A stretch of DNA of 49,789 nucleotides from Desulfobulbaceae bacterium (GTDB lineage Bacteria > Desulfobacterota > Desulfobulbia > Desulfobulbales > Desulfobulbaceae): the NCBI GenBank assembly GCA_026987195.1, contig JALSNC010000090.1, positions 1 to 49,789 on the forward strand, read 5' to 3'. Positions 40,235-48,635 of the stretch are shown here, piece by piece. How positions within the stretch are numbered: position 1 is the first letter of the stretch; each line of letters opens with the position of its first letter. The position numbers and the translations under genes were made by a program. The notes below the pieces were generated by a model. The model did not search any database. It worked only from the letters and a program-made list of their open reading frames with translations, and was not told the DNA's origin.

Positions 40235-41824
40235 TCAGGCATGGATGCTCAGGCTGAGGTCATCGGTGGCCGAAGGGTGCCCCCTGGTGTCGTCGTCTTC
40301 CGGCATGGAGAATACCGACCGGGCCGTACCGATGTTCTGCACGGAACGGTGGTGCCGCTGCGGGCTCCGGTGCTCCTGGAAGAGCTGGGTATTGCTGTTG
40401 TCGCCTGCGGCCACGGTGACCTGCATCTGCTCCAGGTTCAGGCCCTGCTGCTCCAGGGCATCACGCAGACGGGGCAGATGCCGGTCCAGGATATCCTGGA
40501 CCTGGGGATTGTTGGTGGTGATATGGGCCTTGATGTTGTCCTGTTCCACCTTGATCTCCATCCGCAGCTCGCCGAGTTCCTGCGGATGCAGCCTCAGGAC
40601 CACGGTTCCGGATTCGAGCTGCCGGTCGCCTCCCAGGCGCTGGATCACCTGGTCCATGACATGGGTGTCGCTGACCGGCAGGCCGGCGGTCTGGTGCAGG
40701 GGCACGCTACCAGTGGTCGTCTGCTGACCGCCGGTGGAACCGATGCCTCCTGCCTGGTCCAGGGAGAAGACCAGGGGCTGGCTGCCGGTCTCTGTCGGGC
40801 CCTGCTGCCGTATCTGGTCACTGCCGGCCTGGAGATCGGGACCATCCTGGCCTCTGTCGGCACCGGGCTGCCGGCCATTGCCGTTGCCGGCATCCCCCCT
40901 GGTCGCCTGGTTGGGCAGGTTGGCATGGATGTAGCTGCTGTTGATGTCCTGACGCTGGCCGCCGGTATCCACCTGCGGTGCTCTGGCTCCGGCAGGGGCC
41001 GGCGGCATGATTTCCTCATTGTCCGGTATCCGCTGGACACTCACCAGGGTCTGGCCGATGGTGGAATCGGGTGCCGGAACAGAAGCCGCTGCCATGGTAC
41101 GTCCCCCTGTCTCTCCACTGGCTGTCCGGCGGGAGAAGGTGGCGGACCAGTGATCCACGGTGATCTCTGCACGGTCCGCTGCCGGGGCTGATTTCCTGTT
41201 GCCGTCCAGGATCGTGTCGGCCGGTGCCTGCCCGGCAGGCGTCGTCAGGACCGTGTCGGCCGGTGCCTGATCGGGCGTCACTGCCAGGGCCGGAGTGGCG
41301 ATGGCAGTGCCTCCGGCACGGGTGCCGGTCTGGAACTGAACACCGCTTTCCCTGCCCGCCTGGCCGGAAGCGGCAGCAGATCCGGTGCCACCCGGCACGG
41401 TCTGCGCCGGCAAGGTCTTGCCGCTCTCATCGCCGGTCAGGGCGGCAAGCAGCGCTGCCATGGAGCCTTCCTGCTGTCGTTCTGCGGCCTGGGCAGAGGC
41501 AGCGGTCTGTTCCGCAGCCTTCTCCGCGGCAGCCGCGGCGGCCTGCCCGCTGTCTGTGGCCTCGGCGGAGCTGTGCTTTTCCCTGCCGTCGGGCCGATGG
41601 CTGTCGGTACGGTGCCGGTGGTCCGTCCGTGACGTCGCTGTCTCCGGGGCCGTGCCGACCGGCTTCCGGCCGTCATCGTCACCGGTCCTGGCCTGACGGT
41701 GCCTGCCCGTCGCCTTCTTCAGGTGGTCCCGGAACCCGGAACCATCCCGGTCTGCGGGCGCCGGCCGGTCACTGCGGGCCGGGGGAGCCTGGATGTCGGT
41801 GGGGATGGTGGGCATCGCTTGCAT
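40235..41824 (-). CDS. fliK: flagellar hook-length control protein FliK
   Basis: The first ~400 residues are disordered and rich in Ala, Thr, Gln and Gly, as expected of the molecular ruler. The C-terminal Flg_hook domain is clear: LESGTVVLRLHPQELGELRMEIKVEQDNIKAHITTNNPQVQDILDRHLPRLRDALEQQGLNLEQMQV. The ATG at 41824 is used; a TTG at 41845 would overlap motE. A short internal duplication (APADT(I/V)L) sits near residues 192-210. Its C-terminal domain contacts FlhB to switch export specificity. Confidence 0.9.
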   Translation of the reverse strand: MQAMPTIPTDIQAPPARSDRPAPADRDGSGFRDHLKKATGRHRQARTGDDDGRKPVGTAPETATSRTDHRHRTDSHRPDGREKHSSAEATDSGQAAAAAAEKAAEQTAASAQAAERQQEGSMAALLAALTGDESGKTLPAQTVPGGTGSAAASGQAGRESGVQFQTGTRAGGTAIATPALAVTPDQAPADTVLTTPAGQAPADTILDGNRKSAPAADRAEITVDHWSATFSRRTASGETGGRTMAAASVPAPDSTIGQTLVSVQRIPDNEEIMPPAPAGARAPQVDTGGQRQDINSSYIHANLPNQATRGDAGNGNGRQPGADRGQDGPDLQAGSDQIRQQGPTETGSQPLVFSLDQAGGIGSTGGQQTTTGSVPLHQTAGLPVSDTHVMDQVIQRLGGDRQLESGTVVLRLHPQELGELRMEIKVEQDNIKAHITTNNPQVQDILDRHLPRLRDALEQQGLNLEQMQVTVAAGDNSNTQLFQEHRSPQRHHRSVQNIGTARSVFSMPEDDDTRGHPSATDDLSLSIHA

Positions 41825-41831
41825 GGGCAAC

Positions 41832-42371
41832 CTACTTTCCGTCAAGGGAGGAGAATGCGGTGGTCAGTCTGGCCGCCGCATCACCATTCATGTTGTTCAG
41901 TATCCGGGCCGCCGCCTTGGTCTTCATGTTCGCCAGGAGCGATATGGCCAGCTCCTGGTCGAGTTCGGCAAAGATCCTGGCAGCCTTTTCCGGAGACATC
42001 TTTTCGTACATCTTGCTGAGGTCGCGAATTCTTTTCTGCTCGGCCGCGTTCTTTTCCGCCAGCAGTTCTTCCAGGCGCAGCCGTTCCTTCTTCAGTTGAT
42101 CAAGTTTCTTATCGACTTCGTCCTCCAATCTCTTTAGTTCCTTTTTCTTCCGGTCCAGGGCCTCGCGTTCCTTGACCAGGTTCTGCCGTTCCTGCTGCAG
42201 GGCGACCAGGAGGCGGCGTTCCTCCACCGAGCTGTAGCGCGGCTTTTCGCTGTCGGTGCCGGTCGTGCCACCGGTCACACCGGCAGCAGGAGTCTCCTGT
42301 CCGGCCAGGGGAAGACTGACGGGGAAGAGCAGCAGGGCGGTGATGGCAAGGCAGAGTGGTATTCGCGACAT
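41832..42371 (-). CDS. motE: MotE-like flagellar protein (MgtE-N-type domain)
   Basis: A signal peptide or anchor (MSRIPLCLAITALLLFPVSLPLAGQ) is followed by a long charged coiled coil (~residues 60-125) and a helical MgtE-N-like domain: KMYEKMSPEKAARIFAELDQELAISLLANMKTKAAARILNNMNGDAAARL. This layout matches MotE, a chaperone-like partner of MotC/stator proteins in some bacteria, and is often found between fliJ and fliK. The ATG at 42371 follows CAGGAG and is chosen over the frame start at 42449. The name is by architecture. Confidence 0.75.
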   Translation of the reverse strand: MSRIPLCLAITALLLFPVSLPLAGQETPAAGVTGGTTGTDSEKPRYSSVEERRLLVALQQERQNLVKEREALDRKKKELKRLEDEVDKKLDQLKKERLRLEELLAEKNAAEQKRIRDLSKMYEKMSPEKAARIFAELDQELAISLLANMKTKAAARILNNMNGDAAARLTTAFSSLDGK

Positions 42372-42415
42372 GGCAGGGCTCCTGAGCTGTTCAGTGGGAA
42401 GAAGGTGATCAACGT

Positions 42416-42622
42416 GCAAAAGTTCAGCAGCACGCCATCGTAAGCGCACACAGGCACCGCACGGAGTCTTCGCTTACACCTTTGTGGTCGGACAAACCGA
42501 TGGTTAGCCGTCCCGTGAGGGGGTACACCTCTTTGCAGGGACGACCGTGCAAAGATGCGGCTCCTGTGAGCGCTTACGGCCAGCCGCTATCACGCACAGC
42601 TGACGCACTGCTGAACTTGTAC
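42416..42622. repeat. type A palindrome interrupted by a type B element
   Basis: The left arm AAAAGTTCAGCAGCACGCCATC (42418-42439) and the right arm GGCCAGCCGCTATCACGCAC through CTGCTGAACTTGTAC (42578-42622) belong to one type A element, like 14729-14838. Between them a type B-derived unit occupies 42440-42577 exactly, replacing the usual type A centre. It lies between motE and fliJ. Confidence 0.7.
42440..42577. repeat. composite type B element nested in a type A palindrome
   Basis: GTAAGCGCACACAGGCACCGC begins the unit and GCGGCTCCTGTGAGCGCTTAC ends it in inverse orientation. Inside are a CGGAGTCTTCGCTTAC segment as in the copy at 48190, then the structured tail (ACAAACCGATGGTTAGCC...GTGAGGGGGTAC), then an inverted type B left arm (TTTGCA...ACCGTGCAAAGATGCGG). 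So the tail is enclosed between arms instead of lying outside. Confidence 0.65.
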
Positions 42623-42671
42623 CAAACGCACCGGTAATTCAAGGTGGTTGCCGATAACGGTGAACTGTTCC
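42619..42671 (-). repeat. junction repeat copy
   Basis: The minus-strand reading is GAACAGTTCACCGTTATCGG, CAACCACC and, after a TTGAATTACCGGTGCG spacer, TTTGGTACAAG. As at 14833, it shares its end with the type A palindrome terminus. It abuts the fliJ stop. Confidence 0.68.
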
Positions 42672-42672
42672 A

Positions 42673-43104
42673 TCAACGTTCATGAAAGAGGACCGCGATC
42701 TCGTCGAGCATCAGGGCCTCTTTCTTCTCGAGATGGTTCCGGTAATTTCTGTTCTGTTGTTCACGGAGTTTTTCAAGGACCTTACGTTCCTGGCTGGCCT
42801 TGAGCAGGTGGCGGTGCCGCTGCCGGACGCGTTCCTGCTGGCCGGCCACCTTCTCCGCCAGTGCCGCCACCTGCTCACGGACGATCTGCATGCGCCGCTC
42901 GTAGAGGATCAGCCGTTCGGCAGTGGTGGCGCCGCGCCGTTCATTCTCCAGGTTCCGGCAGAGCTCTTCGAGCGCCGCTTCCGCCTCCCCGAGCTGCCTG
43001 CGCAGGTCGGCCTCCCTCTCCTGGGCCGTGAAGAGTTCCTGCCGGGCCGCATCCTCGAGCTGCTGCCGGTACTTGAGAACCGAGTCCATGGCAAACGGTT
43101 TCAT
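42673..43104 (-). CDS. fliJ: flagellar export protein FliJ
   Basis: A 143-aa, almost fully helical coiled coil (SVLKYRQQLEDAARQELFTAQEREADLRRQLGEAEAALEEL ... VLEKLREQQNRNYRNHLEKKEALMLDEIAVLFHER) directly downstream of fliI matches FliJ, the central stalk of the export ATPase. The ATG at 43104 has AAGGA eight bases upstream. Confidence 0.9.
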   Translation of the reverse strand: MKPFAMDSVLKYRQQLEDAARQELFTAQEREADLRRQLGEAEAALEELCRNLENERRGATTAERLILYERRMQIVREQVAALAEKVAGQQERVRQRHRHLLKASQERKVLEKLREQQNRNYRNHLEKKEALMLDEIAVLFHER

Positions 43105-43125
43105 CCTCTTCTTCCTTCAGAAGCT

Positions 43126-43175
43126 GCAGCAGTTGGCCGGCGTCGGCAACCACTTTGAAATACTGATACGTTATC
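43126..43175 (+). repeat. junction repeat copy
   Basis: CAGTTGGCCGGCGTCGGCAAC then CACTTTGAAATACTGATACG and TTATC. The first half differs from the consensus on the left side (GTTGGCCG), yet pairs with CGGCAAC better than the standard copy. It is in the fliI-fliJ gap. Confidence 0.62.
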
Positions 43176-43186
43176 AGAAGCTGTGG

Positions 43187-44560
43187 TCATGCCGACCCCT
43201 CCGGACGACGCCGGTCCCTGCCCCGGCGGGGCGAACGTCGGCGGTCGGTGCCCTTGCGGTCACTGACCAGTGAACCCATCTGCCGGATCGTCTCGTCCAG
43301 GGAACAGGACTCGTCAAACCCCTGGCGCAGGAAACCGTTGATGGCATCGATCCTGGAGATGGCATAGTCGATCTTGGGGTTGCTGCCCTCGGCATATGCA
43401 CCGATGTTGATCAGGTCCTCGGAGTCCCGGTAGACGGCGATCACGTTGCGGATCTTGCCGGCCAGCTCGATATGCCGTGGCCGGACAATATCGCGCATGA
43501 CCCTGCTGGTGGACATCATGACGTCGATGGCCGGATAGTGGTTCTTGGCCGCAAGGTCCCGGGAGAGGACGATGTGGCCGTCCAGGATGGAACGGACCGC
43601 GTCGGCCACCGGTTCGGTCAGGTCGTCTCCGTCCACCAGGACGGTGTAGAGGCCGGTGATCGAGCCCTTGCCGGTGAAGCTGCCGGCCCGTTCCAGGAGC
43701 TTGGGCAGGGTGGCGAAGACCGAGGGCGTATATCCCTTGGTGGTGGGCGGCTCGCCCACGGCCAGGCCGATCTCGCGCATGGCCATGGCAAAGCGGGTCA
43801 CCGAGTCCATCATCAGGAGCACGTTCTTGCCCCGGCCGCTGAAGTATTCGGCAATGGCGGTGGCGACAAAGGCTCCCCGCATCCGCAGCAGGGGCGACTG
43901 GTCCGAGGTCACCACAACGATGACAGAGCGTTCGAGTCCCTCGGGTCCCAGGTCGCGCTCGATGAATTCCCTCACCTCCCGGCCCCGCTCGCCGATGAGC
44001 GCGATCACGTTGACATCGGCGGTGGCATACTTGGCCATCATGCCCAGGAGCACGCTCTTGCCGACGCCGGAACCGGCCATTATCCCCATCCGCTGTCCCA
44101 GGCCGCAGGTGAGCAGGCCGTTGATGGCACGGATTCCCAGGTCGATGGGCTCGGTGATGGTGCGCCGCTGCATGGGGCCCGGCGGCAGGCCGTAGAGGGG
44201 CATCTCCTCCTGCAGGTGCAGGGGGGGGCCTTCGTCCAGGGGCGCCTCCATGCCGTCGATGACCCTGCCAAGAAGCTGGTCGCCCACCTTGATGGCAGCG
44301 CTCTCCCGCCGTACCCGGATCAGGCTGCCCGGTCCGAGGCCGCGCAGTTCACCCAGGGGCATGAGCAGGGCCTGATCGTTGCTGTAGCCGACGATCTCCG
44401 CCGGCACCACGGGACCTTCCTCCAGGGGGGTGATCTCGCAGAGCGAACCGATGGAGGAGCGGGGACAGTGCCCCTCCACCACCAGGCCGACGATACGGCG
44501 CACCTTGCCGTAGACACGGATGGTGGACAGGGAGCTGACGGCTTCGGGCAGGTTGTTCAT
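43187..44560 (-). CDS. fliI: flagellum-specific export ATPase FliI
   Basis: Walker A AGSGVGKS is at 162-169, the catalytic VIALIGERGREVREF follows, and the Walker B NVLLMMDSVTRFAMAMREI and GEPPTTKGYTPSVFATLPKLLERAG are intact. Length 457 aa. The extreme C-terminus (after SLVSDRK) is an unusual Arg-rich run, TDRRRSPRRGRDRRRPEGSA, beyond the usual end. The ATG overlaps the fliH stop (ATGA). Confidence 0.97.
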   Translation of the reverse strand: MNNLPEAVSSLSTIRVYGKVRRIVGLVVEGHCPRSSIGSLCEITPLEEGPVVPAEIVGYSNDQALLMPLGELRGLGPGSLIRVRRESAAIKVGDQLLGRVIDGMEAPLDEGPPLHLQEEMPLYGLPPGPMQRRTITEPIDLGIRAINGLLTCGLGQRMGIMAGSGVGKSVLLGMMAKYATADVNVIALIGERGREVREFIERDLGPEGLERSVIVVVTSDQSPLLRMRGAFVATAIAEYFSGRGKNVLLMMDSVTRFAMAMREIGLAVGEPPTTKGYTPSVFATLPKLLERAGSFTGKGSITGLYTVLVDGDDLTEPVADAVRSILDGHIVLSRDLAAKNHYPAIDVMMSTSRVMRDIVRPRHIELAGKIRNVIAVYRDSEDLINIGAYAEGSNPKIDYAISRIDAINGFLRQGFDESCSLDETIRQMGSLVSDRKGTDRRRSPRRGRDRRRPEGSA

Positions 44561-45384
44561 CCGGTGGATTGCTGCGATGCGGGGCCTGGAACGTCGGCCG
44601 GACCGGTTCCGTCCTCCTCCGGGGCCGCCTTCTCCTCATCGGGTCCCGGTACCAGGCCCTCCAGGTTGGAGACCTCCTGCTCCAGGAATTCGCGCGCCGT
44701 CTCCAGCTGGGCCTCGATGGTGGCGTCGACGGCACAGGTGTCGGCCTCCAGGCGGCAGCCGCCGCGGGTGATCTCGGAAGATGTGCGAAAGACGATGTGC
44801 TTGAGGCCGCGCACCGATTCCACCAGTTCCGGTTCCATTTTCCGGGCCAGGGCCAGGTCGTCGGGATGGAGGGTGATAACGTACTCGTCACTGGCAATGG
44901 CGTGGTCCACGGCCGCCTGCAGGGTGGCGGCGATGGTGTCACGGCCGGTGGTCAGTTCCCGGCCGATGATCTTGCGGCTCAGGGCGATGACCAGGTTGAT
45001 CATGTCGCCCCTGCTCTGTTCCAGGATCGAGCTGTGCAGCCGTACCAGGTCACGGCAGGCCTGGCGGAAAGAGGAGAGCGCCTGCCGCATCTCGTCCCGG
45101 TGCTGCTGCAGCGTGTCCTGGACCCCCTGGTCGTAGGCCTCCTGCCGGATCGCCTCGACGTCGGTCTCCCGGACCGCGGGAGCAGCCGGCGGCGCCGGTT
45201 CGGGTTCCGCGGCCGGTGGCGTCCCGGCACCGGCACCGCTCTCCTCGGGGCTGCTGTCCGCGGGATCGGCGGCGTTGCTGTCCTCCGGTATGTCAGCGGT
45301 CGTGTCGGGCCGGCGGATCTCCTCCTGGATCAGGGTGATGGGGGTGAAGGATGGGTCGTCCTTGAAGACCTTAGACGAACTCAT
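44557..45384 (-). CDS. fliH: flagellar export ATPase regulator FliH
   Basis: The N-terminal ~85 residues are Pro/Ala/Glu-rich. A helical stalk (EAIRQEAYDQGVQDTLQQHRDEMRQAL) follows, then the FliH/V-ATPase-E-like C-terminal domain (MINLVIALSRKIIGRELTTGRDTIAATLQAAVDHAIASDEYVITLHPDD). The ATG at 45384 follows GGAGG and overlaps the fliG end by 14 bp; the longer frame to 45402 is not needed. It tethers FliI to the C-ring. Confidence 0.92.
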   Translation of the reverse strand: MSSSKVFKDDPSFTPITLIQEEIRRPDTTADIPEDSNAADPADSSPEESGAGAGTPPAAEPEPAPPAAPAVRETDVEAIRQEAYDQGVQDTLQQHRDEMRQALSSFRQACRDLVRLHSSILEQSRGDMINLVIALSRKIIGRELTTGRDTIAATLQAAVDHAIASDEYVITLHPDDLALARKMEPELVESVRGLKHIVFRTSSEITRGGCRLEADTCAVDATIEAQLETAREFLEQEVSNLEGLVPGPDEEKAAPEEDGTGPADVPGPASQQSTG

Positions 45385-46381
45385 CACCGCCTCCCTTGCC
45401 AAGCACCAGCTTGCCTTCCTCCTCGAGTTTCATGGCGATCTTGACGATGGTCTGCTGCATGGCCTCGACCTCGGAGAGACGGACCGGTCCCAGGGCCTCC
45501 AGGTCGTCGCGGATCATGTCCGCGGCCCGGGCCGACATGTTGGAGAAGATCTTCTCCTTCAGCTCATCGGATGCGGTCTTCAGGGCCATGGTCAGGGAGT
45601 CGTTGTTGACCTCGCGCAGGATCATCTGCAGGGAACGGCCATCCAGGTTGACCAGATCCTCGAAGGTGAACATCTGCTTGCGGATGTCCTCCACCATGTC
45701 CGGGTCCACCTCCTCCAGGCTGTCGAGGATATCGGCGTCCAGGTTGTTCTCCATGTTGTCCAGGATCTCCACCACCTTGGGGATGCCGCCGACCTGGCGC
45801 TGGTCCTGGTCACCCACCACGACCCCGATCTCGCGGTTGAGGGCGTCCTCGATCCGGTCGATGACCCCGGGCGAGACCTTGTCGATGGTGGCGATGCGGT
45901 AGACGATGTCCGCCTGCCTGTCCTCGGGCAGGTGGGCGATGATGGCGCTGGCATGGGCCGCGGTCTGGGTGGAGAGGATCAGGGCAACGGTCTGGGGATG
46001 CTCGCGCTCCAGCAGGCCGGCCACCATCACCGGCTGCATCTTGGCGATGGTCTCCAGCGGCCTGGATTCGGTACCGGTGATGAACTGGCGCATCAGGCTC
46101 TTGACCCGTTCCTCGCTGCCGGTGCCGGCAATGGTCTTCTTGGCGAATTCCTGGCCCTTGATGACCATGCCCGCCTGGGACTCGGTATCCAGCTCAAAGT
46201 CCTCCAGCACACGTTTACGCACGTCCTCGGGGATGTGCTCGATCTCGGCCATGGCCCTGGTCACCTTGAAGATCTCCTCGTCGGTGAGCTCGCGCATGAC
46301 CCGGGCCGCCAGATCCTCGCCCAGGCACATGAGCAGGATGGCGGCCCGGGTGGTCCCTGTCATCTTGTCGATGGACGCCAT
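45371..46381 (-). CDS. fliG: flagellar motor switch protein FliG
   Basis: The N domain opens with MTGTTRAAILLMCLGEDLAARVMREL. The middle EHPQTVALILS (EHPQR-type motif) binds FliM. The C-terminal LVNLDGRSLQMILREVNNDSLTMALKTASDELKEKIFSNMSARAADMIRDDLEALGPVRLSEVE contains the charged torque helix. Length 336 aa. It lies 9 bp downstream of fliF. Confidence 0.98.
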   Translation of the reverse strand: MASIDKMTGTTRAAILLMCLGEDLAARVMRELTDEEIFKVTRAMAEIEHIPEDVRKRVLEDFELDTESQAGMVIKGQEFAKKTIAGTGSEERVKSLMRQFITGTESRPLETIAKMQPVMVAGLLEREHPQTVALILSTQTAAHASAIIAHLPEDRQADIVYRIATIDKVSPGVIDRIEDALNREIGVVVGDQDQRQVGGIPKVVEILDNMENNLDADILDSLEEVDPDMVEDIRKQMFTFEDLVNLDGRSLQMILREVNNDSLTMALKTASDELKEKIFSNMSARAADMIRDDLEALGPVRLSEVEAMQQTIVKIAMKLEEEGKLVLGKGGGDEFV

Positions 46382-46390
46382 GGTGTTCCG

Positions 46391-47998
46391 TCAACCTTTC
46401 TCGTGGATCCAGTTTTTCAGTACATGGGCGGCAAAGACCGGGTTTTCCTCGATATCCTTGCGTATCCTGAGCAGGGGGTCCTGGGCCATGGCCCGCTGTT
46501 CCTGTTCCCTGCGGGCCTCTTTTGCCCGCTGTTGTTCAGCCTCGAGCTCCTGGACGGTCTTGAAATGCTGGGTCACATCCTCGCGCAGGGTCTTGATCAG
46601 GGGCCGGATCATCAGCAGGTAGATCAGGAGCCCGGCCACCAGGAGCAGGCCGTAACGGATAAGGGGCATGTATTCGTACACCGGTGTGCCTGGAACGCCT
46701 TCACCCTCCTTGCCCTGCCCTGTCTCGGTGAACGGCATGGAGGTGACCTCGATCTTGTCGCCGCGGGTCCTGTCGATGCCCAGGGCGGAGGCGATCATGT
46801 TCCTGAGTGAATTGAGTTCCTCTTCGCTGCGGGGAACCGTTTTTGCCGGTTCCTTGTCCGTAGCCGGAATGATCCGGTCGGCCACCAGTACGGCAACCGA
46901 GATCTTCTTGATCGTGCCCACCGGGTTGACCGTTCTCGAGACCACCTTGCTGATCTCGTAGTTGGTGGTGCGCCTGGTGCGGCTTGACGGTGGCGTGGAA
47001 CCGGCGGCCTGGCCGGTGTTCCCCTGCAGGTTCGACTGGACGCCGGGGATGCCGCCCACGATCTCGGACCCGGTCTTCTCCTCGCTCACCTGCTCGCTGC
47101 GGATAACCGGTTCCTCGGGATCGTAGACCTCCTCGGTCTTCTCGAACCGGGCAAAATCGAGCTGGGCCGTGACCCGGACCATGGATTTTTTATTGCCCAG
47201 GGCCTTATCCAGCAGTGCCTGGGCACGTTCCTCCAGGTGGCGCTCCACCTGGAGCTGGTAATCCAGCATGTCCGGCGAGATGTTACCGGCCAGGGAGCCT
47301 TCGCTGGTGCGGGTGAGCACGTTGCCGTTCTGGTTGATGACGGTCACATGTTCCGGGGAAAGTCCCTCCACGGAACTTGACACCAGGTGGACGATACCCT
47401 GGACCTGGGATTCGCTGAGGCGTCGGCCGGCCTTCAGCTTTATGATAACAGATGCAGTGGCGGGTTTCTGCTGATTTTTGAACAATCGTTTTTCCGGCAG
47501 AGCCAGGTGAACGCGGGCCGACTCCACCGGGCCGAGAGAGGCGATGGTCCGTGCCAGCTCGCCCTGGAGGGCGCGGGTGTAGTTGACCTTCTGCACAAAA
47601 TCGGTGAGGGCAAAGGACTGTTTGTCAAAGATCTCATAGCCCACACCGCTCCCCTGGGGCAGGCCGGCCGAGGCCAGGCTGAGCCGTGTCTCGTGAAGGC
47701 TGGCCGCCGGAACCAGGATGGAATGACCGTTGTCCCTGATCTGGTAGGGAATGTTCTTGCCCTTGAGCCATTCCACGATGGCCGCTGCGTCCGATTCGTT
47801 GAGATTGCCGTACAGGAGCTGGTAGTCCGCGGTCCTGGCCTGGATGATGATGAAGGCGAACAGGCCGATGGAGACGGCGGTGACGACCCCGAGGGCGATC
47901 TTGCGCGACAGGGGCCACTGCCGGATCTGGTTCACCAGTACCTGCCAGCCGTTTTCCGGCCGGGTTTCCCCGGGGGCGGCGGTTTGTTCTTCTGCCAT
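46391..47998 (-). CDS. fliF: flagellar MS-ring protein FliF
   Basis: Two membrane helices (IALGVVTAVSIGLFAFIII and YGLLLVAGLLIYLLMI) flank a periplasmic region with the YscJ-type repeat (LLYGNLNESDAAAIVEWLKGKNIPYQI, TRALQGELARTIASLGPVESARVHLALPEKRLF). The C-terminal cytoplasmic tail binds FliG. Length 535 aa. A 339-bp gap separates it from fliE, unusual for this pair. Confidence 0.97.
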   Translation of the reverse strand: MAEEQTAAPGETRPENGWQVLVNQIRQWPLSRKIALGVVTAVSIGLFAFIIIQARTADYQLLYGNLNESDAAAIVEWLKGKNIPYQIRDNGHSILVPAASLHETRLSLASAGLPQGSGVGYEIFDKQSFALTDFVQKVNYTRALQGELARTIASLGPVESARVHLALPEKRLFKNQQKPATASVIIKLKAGRRLSESQVQGIVHLVSSSVEGLSPEHVTVINQNGNVLTRTSEGSLAGNISPDMLDYQLQVERHLEERAQALLDKALGNKKSMVRVTAQLDFARFEKTEEVYDPEEPVIRSEQVSEEKTGSEIVGGIPGVQSNLQGNTGQAAGSTPPSSRTRRTTNYEISKVVSRTVNPVGTIKKISVAVLVADRIIPATDKEPAKTVPRSEEELNSLRNMIASALGIDRTRGDKIEVTSMPFTETGQGKEGEGVPGTPVYEYMPLIRYGLLLVAGLLIYLLMIRPLIKTLREDVTQHFKTVQELEAEQQRAKEARREQEQRAMAQDPLLRIRKDIEENPVFAAHVLKNWIHEKG

Positions 47999-48037
47999 GG
48001 TGCTTGCTGAATCTATCCGTGATTGTTGAAGTCCTGC

Positions 48038-48080
48038 GATAGTTCACCGCCAGCGGCAACTACCTTGAAATACCCTGTCG
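48038..48080 (+). repeat. junction repeat copy
   Basis: GATAGTTCACCGCCAGCGGC then AACTACCTTGAAATACC, in plus orientation; the CGATACTTTTGGT end is replaced. It lies upstream of fliF, 40 bp from the start codon. Confidence 0.62.
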
Positions 48081-48189
48081 CTTCACCGGAGAGGCCGGCT
48101 CATGGGCTCTGTTGCGCATACACAGGAGAGCCGGTGCGACCACCTGTTGTGCGGAAAGTCCCTGCGTCGCCGCAGAGCAGCATCAGAGC

Positions 48190-48335
48190 GAAAGCGCTCA
48201 CAGGAACCGCACGGAGTATTCGCTTACCTGCGGACAGGCACGCCTGCACAGGGAAGCGTAGACTCCGAATATGCGGCCCCTGAGCGCTTGCACCATTGTG
48301 CTTGAAAAAACCGATGGTTATCCCGTGCGGGGTTG
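48190..48335. repeat. long imperfect palindrome, type B variant, with tail
   Basis: GAAAGCGCTCACAGGAACCG is mirrored by CGGCCCCTGAGCGCTTGC. The centre differs from other copies: CGGAGTATTCGCTTACC and GGAAGCGTAGACTCCG make their own pairing in place of the CCGCATAG core. The tail follows as AAACCGATGGTTATCCCGTG (48309-48328). It is downstream of fliE. Confidence 0.65.
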
Positions 48336-48337
48336 CA

Positions 48338-48631
48338 TCAGACCTGCATCCGCATGATCTCCTGATAGGCCTCCATGGCCTTGTTGCGGACCTGGACCAG
48401 GAAGCGGAGGGAGATGTCCGCCTCTTCGAGGGCGATCATGGCCTCGTGCAGGTTCTTTGCTCCGCCGGCGTGGACCTCCTGGACAGCATGGTCCGCTGCC
48501 TGCTGCTGCGCGTTGACCTGGGACACCATCTCTGTCATTATTTTGGCAAAACCCTGCTCAACCCTGCTGACGGCAGACCCGCTCCCGGGTTGTGCCGGGC
48601 TGACAGGAGAAAGACCTTCGATGGAGAACAT
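48338..48631 (-). CDS. fliE: flagellar hook-basal body complex protein FliE
   Basis: The conserved C-terminal DHAVQEVHAGGAKNLHEAMIALEEADISLRFLVQVRNKAMEAYQEIMRMQV is diagnostic; length 97 aa. FliE joins MS ring and rod. It begins 4 bp after flgC. Confidence 0.95.
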   Translation of the reverse strand: MFSIEGLSPVSPAQPGSGSAVSRVEQGFAKIMTEMVSQVNAQQQAADHAVQEVHAGGAKNLHEAMIALEEADISLRFLVQVRNKAMEAYQEIMRMQV

Positions 48632-48635
48632 CTAC

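Larger units (their letters stand above)
47999..48337. other. fliE-fliF intergenic region
   Basis: The 339 bp contain a junction repeat, a GGCTCT/AGAGCC hairpin (48113-48140) and a type B palindrome with tail. No gene and no recognisable sigma-54 or sigma-28 promoter were seen. The gap seems to be built from inserted repeats. Confidence 0.6.

Noticed and set aside
42648..42659. GCCGATAAC in the plus strand as a FliA promoter
   Set aside because: It is part of the junction repeat, points away from all nearby genes and has no TAAA at 15-16 bases.
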